A DNA stretch of 6,786 bases, taken from the NCBI GenBank assembly GCA_012030815.1, contig JAAUVF010000047.1:1-6786 (forward strand), read 5' to 3'. The notes under the pieces were generated by a model. The model saw only the letters and a program-made list of their open reading frames with translations. It searched no databases and was not told the origin of the DNA. A program made the translations under genes and the position numbers. The stretch is from Nanobdellota archaeon (lineage in GTDB: Archaea; Thermoproteota; Nitrososphaeria; Nitrososphaerales; Nitrosopumilaceae). Numbering within the stretch: the first letter of the stretch is position 1; every line of letters begins with the position of its first letter. Below are positions 5,786-6,786 of the stretch, piece by piece.

Positions 5786-6786
5786 GAAGTTTTAACAGAA
5801 GGCATTCGCTTATCTTTGTAAGTAACAACATAAGATACACCGTTCTTTGGATAAACACCGTAGATGAGTTTTGCTTTTTGTACAACAGAGTCTTTGAGGG
5901 AGACCATAATGAATTGACTTTCTTGGGAACGTTCATCTAAAATTTTAGCAAGTCTTTCAGAATTTGGGGCATCAAGATGGGCATCCACTTCATCAAATAG
6001 ATAAAATGGTGATGGTTTTAATTTTTGGAGTGCTAAAACAAATACAATTGCAGCTAGTGTTTTTTCACCACCACTAATTGATGTAGATTCTCTTTTTGGT
6101 TTACTTGGAAATTGAATCAGGTAAGAAATTCCAGAATTGAAAATATCATCTTCATTTTGTAATTCAAGCCAAGCGTTACCACCAGTCATTTTACTAAAGA
6201 TAAGACGAATTTCCTTATCCACTTTATCAAATGCATCCAAGAATGTTTGGCGTTTATCTTTTTCAATATCTTCAATGAATTTAACAATAGAATTTCGTTC
6301 TTCTTCTAATGAATTTTTACGCACAGACATTGAGCGATAGCCATAAGATACTTCAAGATATGTTTCAGGGGCTTTAGCATTTAGAGCGTTAAGAGAATTG
6401 GATTCAGCAGTGAGTCCATGAACAATTGGTTCAACATCAAATATTTCCATGTTTTTATCAAATCCAAACGACGATAGAATTGCATTTAGTTTTGTTTCAT
6501 TCTCAATTAAATCATGTAAATCACGAGTAAGAGAGTCAGATTGTCTTTCTAGAGAATTAATTTCTTTTGTAAGTTCCTTATCTTTTTCTGAAAGTATTTT
6601 TAATTTATCATCATATTCTTTAAGATGTCCAATAGAAGAACCAGATGTAGAAATAAGTTCTTGTTCTTTTTCTCTTAATGTTACAAGAACGCTAGTTTTA
6701 GATTCTTTTCTTATCTCTAATTCTTTAATTTTGTTTCTAATTCTTCATGTTGTTGAAGTTAATGAAGATATTTCAGTCATTGAGGC
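5782..6786 (-). CDS. smc: SMC chromosome segregation ATPase, C-terminal part (partial; frameshifts near the window edge)
   Basis: SMC proteins dimerise, hydrolyse ATP between head domains and organise chromosomes. The window holds the C-terminal head and part of the returning coiled coil; hinge and N-terminal head lie beyond the right edge. The frame is open from 6744 to the TAA at 5782-5784; the ATG at 6450 is internal, because coiled-coil sequence (for example SEKDKELTKEINSLE) continues upstream of it. Counting from that Met, the ABC signature SISGGEKTL is at 124-132, Walker B FYLFDEVD at 149-156 with D153 and E154, then HLDAPNSERLA and IMVSLKD; the preceding FSKMTGGNAWLEL is also typical of SMC heads. 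Adding one base to the T4 run at 6729-6732 continues the coil (EELETKIKELEIRKE). A second, less certain break near 6759-6760 would restore the frame to the edge. The signature differs slightly from the common LSGGEKAL, so Rad50 was considered, but the C-lobe fits SMC. Confidence 0.92.

Noticed and set aside
6137..6340. Plus-strand open frame of 67 codons
   Set aside because: It is antisense to the SMC head region and Ser/Ile/Arg-rich like a shadow.
1..6786. CRISPR array, tRNA, rRNA, insertion sequence or attachment site
   Set aside because: No spaced direct repeats, tRNA cloverleaf, rRNA-like stretch, transposase or terminal repeats were seen on either strand.

Overview
The window looks like low-GC archaeal DNA, most probably a marine ammonia-oxidising thaumarchaeon (Nitrosopumilaceae type). 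The grounds are an archaeal/eukaryotic-type prolyl-tRNA synthetase with a C-terminal cysteine-bearing domain, strongly AT-rich and Lys/Ile/Asn-rich coding, and several starts (often TTG) about 26 bases downstream of TATA-like boxes, as expected for leaderless archaeal mRNAs. The lineage is inferred from sequence character, not from a search.

Layout. 1-80 (minus): N-terminus of a HAD-family, phosphoserine-phosphatase-like hydrolase that runs off the left edge. 183-511: two tentative small minus-strand ORFs. 576-863 (plus): an unrecognised 95-residue four-cysteine protein. 931-2384 (plus): prolyl-tRNA synthetase proS. 2388-3697 (plus): egtB, the iron-dependent sulfoxide synthase of ergothioneine biosynthesis, three bases after proS. 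3700-4724 (minus): egtD, the histidine Nalpha-methyltransferase, tail-to-tail with egtB. 4725-4821: a compact divergent promoter with an inverted repeat between two TATA boxes. 4822-5785 (plus): an oligopeptide-type (DppF/OppF-like) ABC ATPase. 5782-6786 (minus): C-terminal head and part of the coiled coil of an SMC chromosome protein, which runs off the right edge and overlaps the ABC gene's end by four bases.

The central system is ergothioneine synthesis. EgtD trimethylates histidine to hercynine. EgtB then joins hercynine to a cysteine-type thiol using O2. No egtA, egtC or egtE is visible. EgtB carries an Asn-Ser-Tyr-Tyr motif resembling the cysteine-using EgtB subtype, which would need neither EgtA nor EgtC.

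Nearly every gene is split by one-base indels in A or T runs: about eleven confident and two tentative cases in 6.8 kb. They hit essential genes (proS, smc) as well as accessory ones, and adding or removing one base restores family-typical proteins with all catalytic motifs. I read these as sequencing or assembly errors, not pseudogenes, and annotate each gene as one CDS across its breaks.
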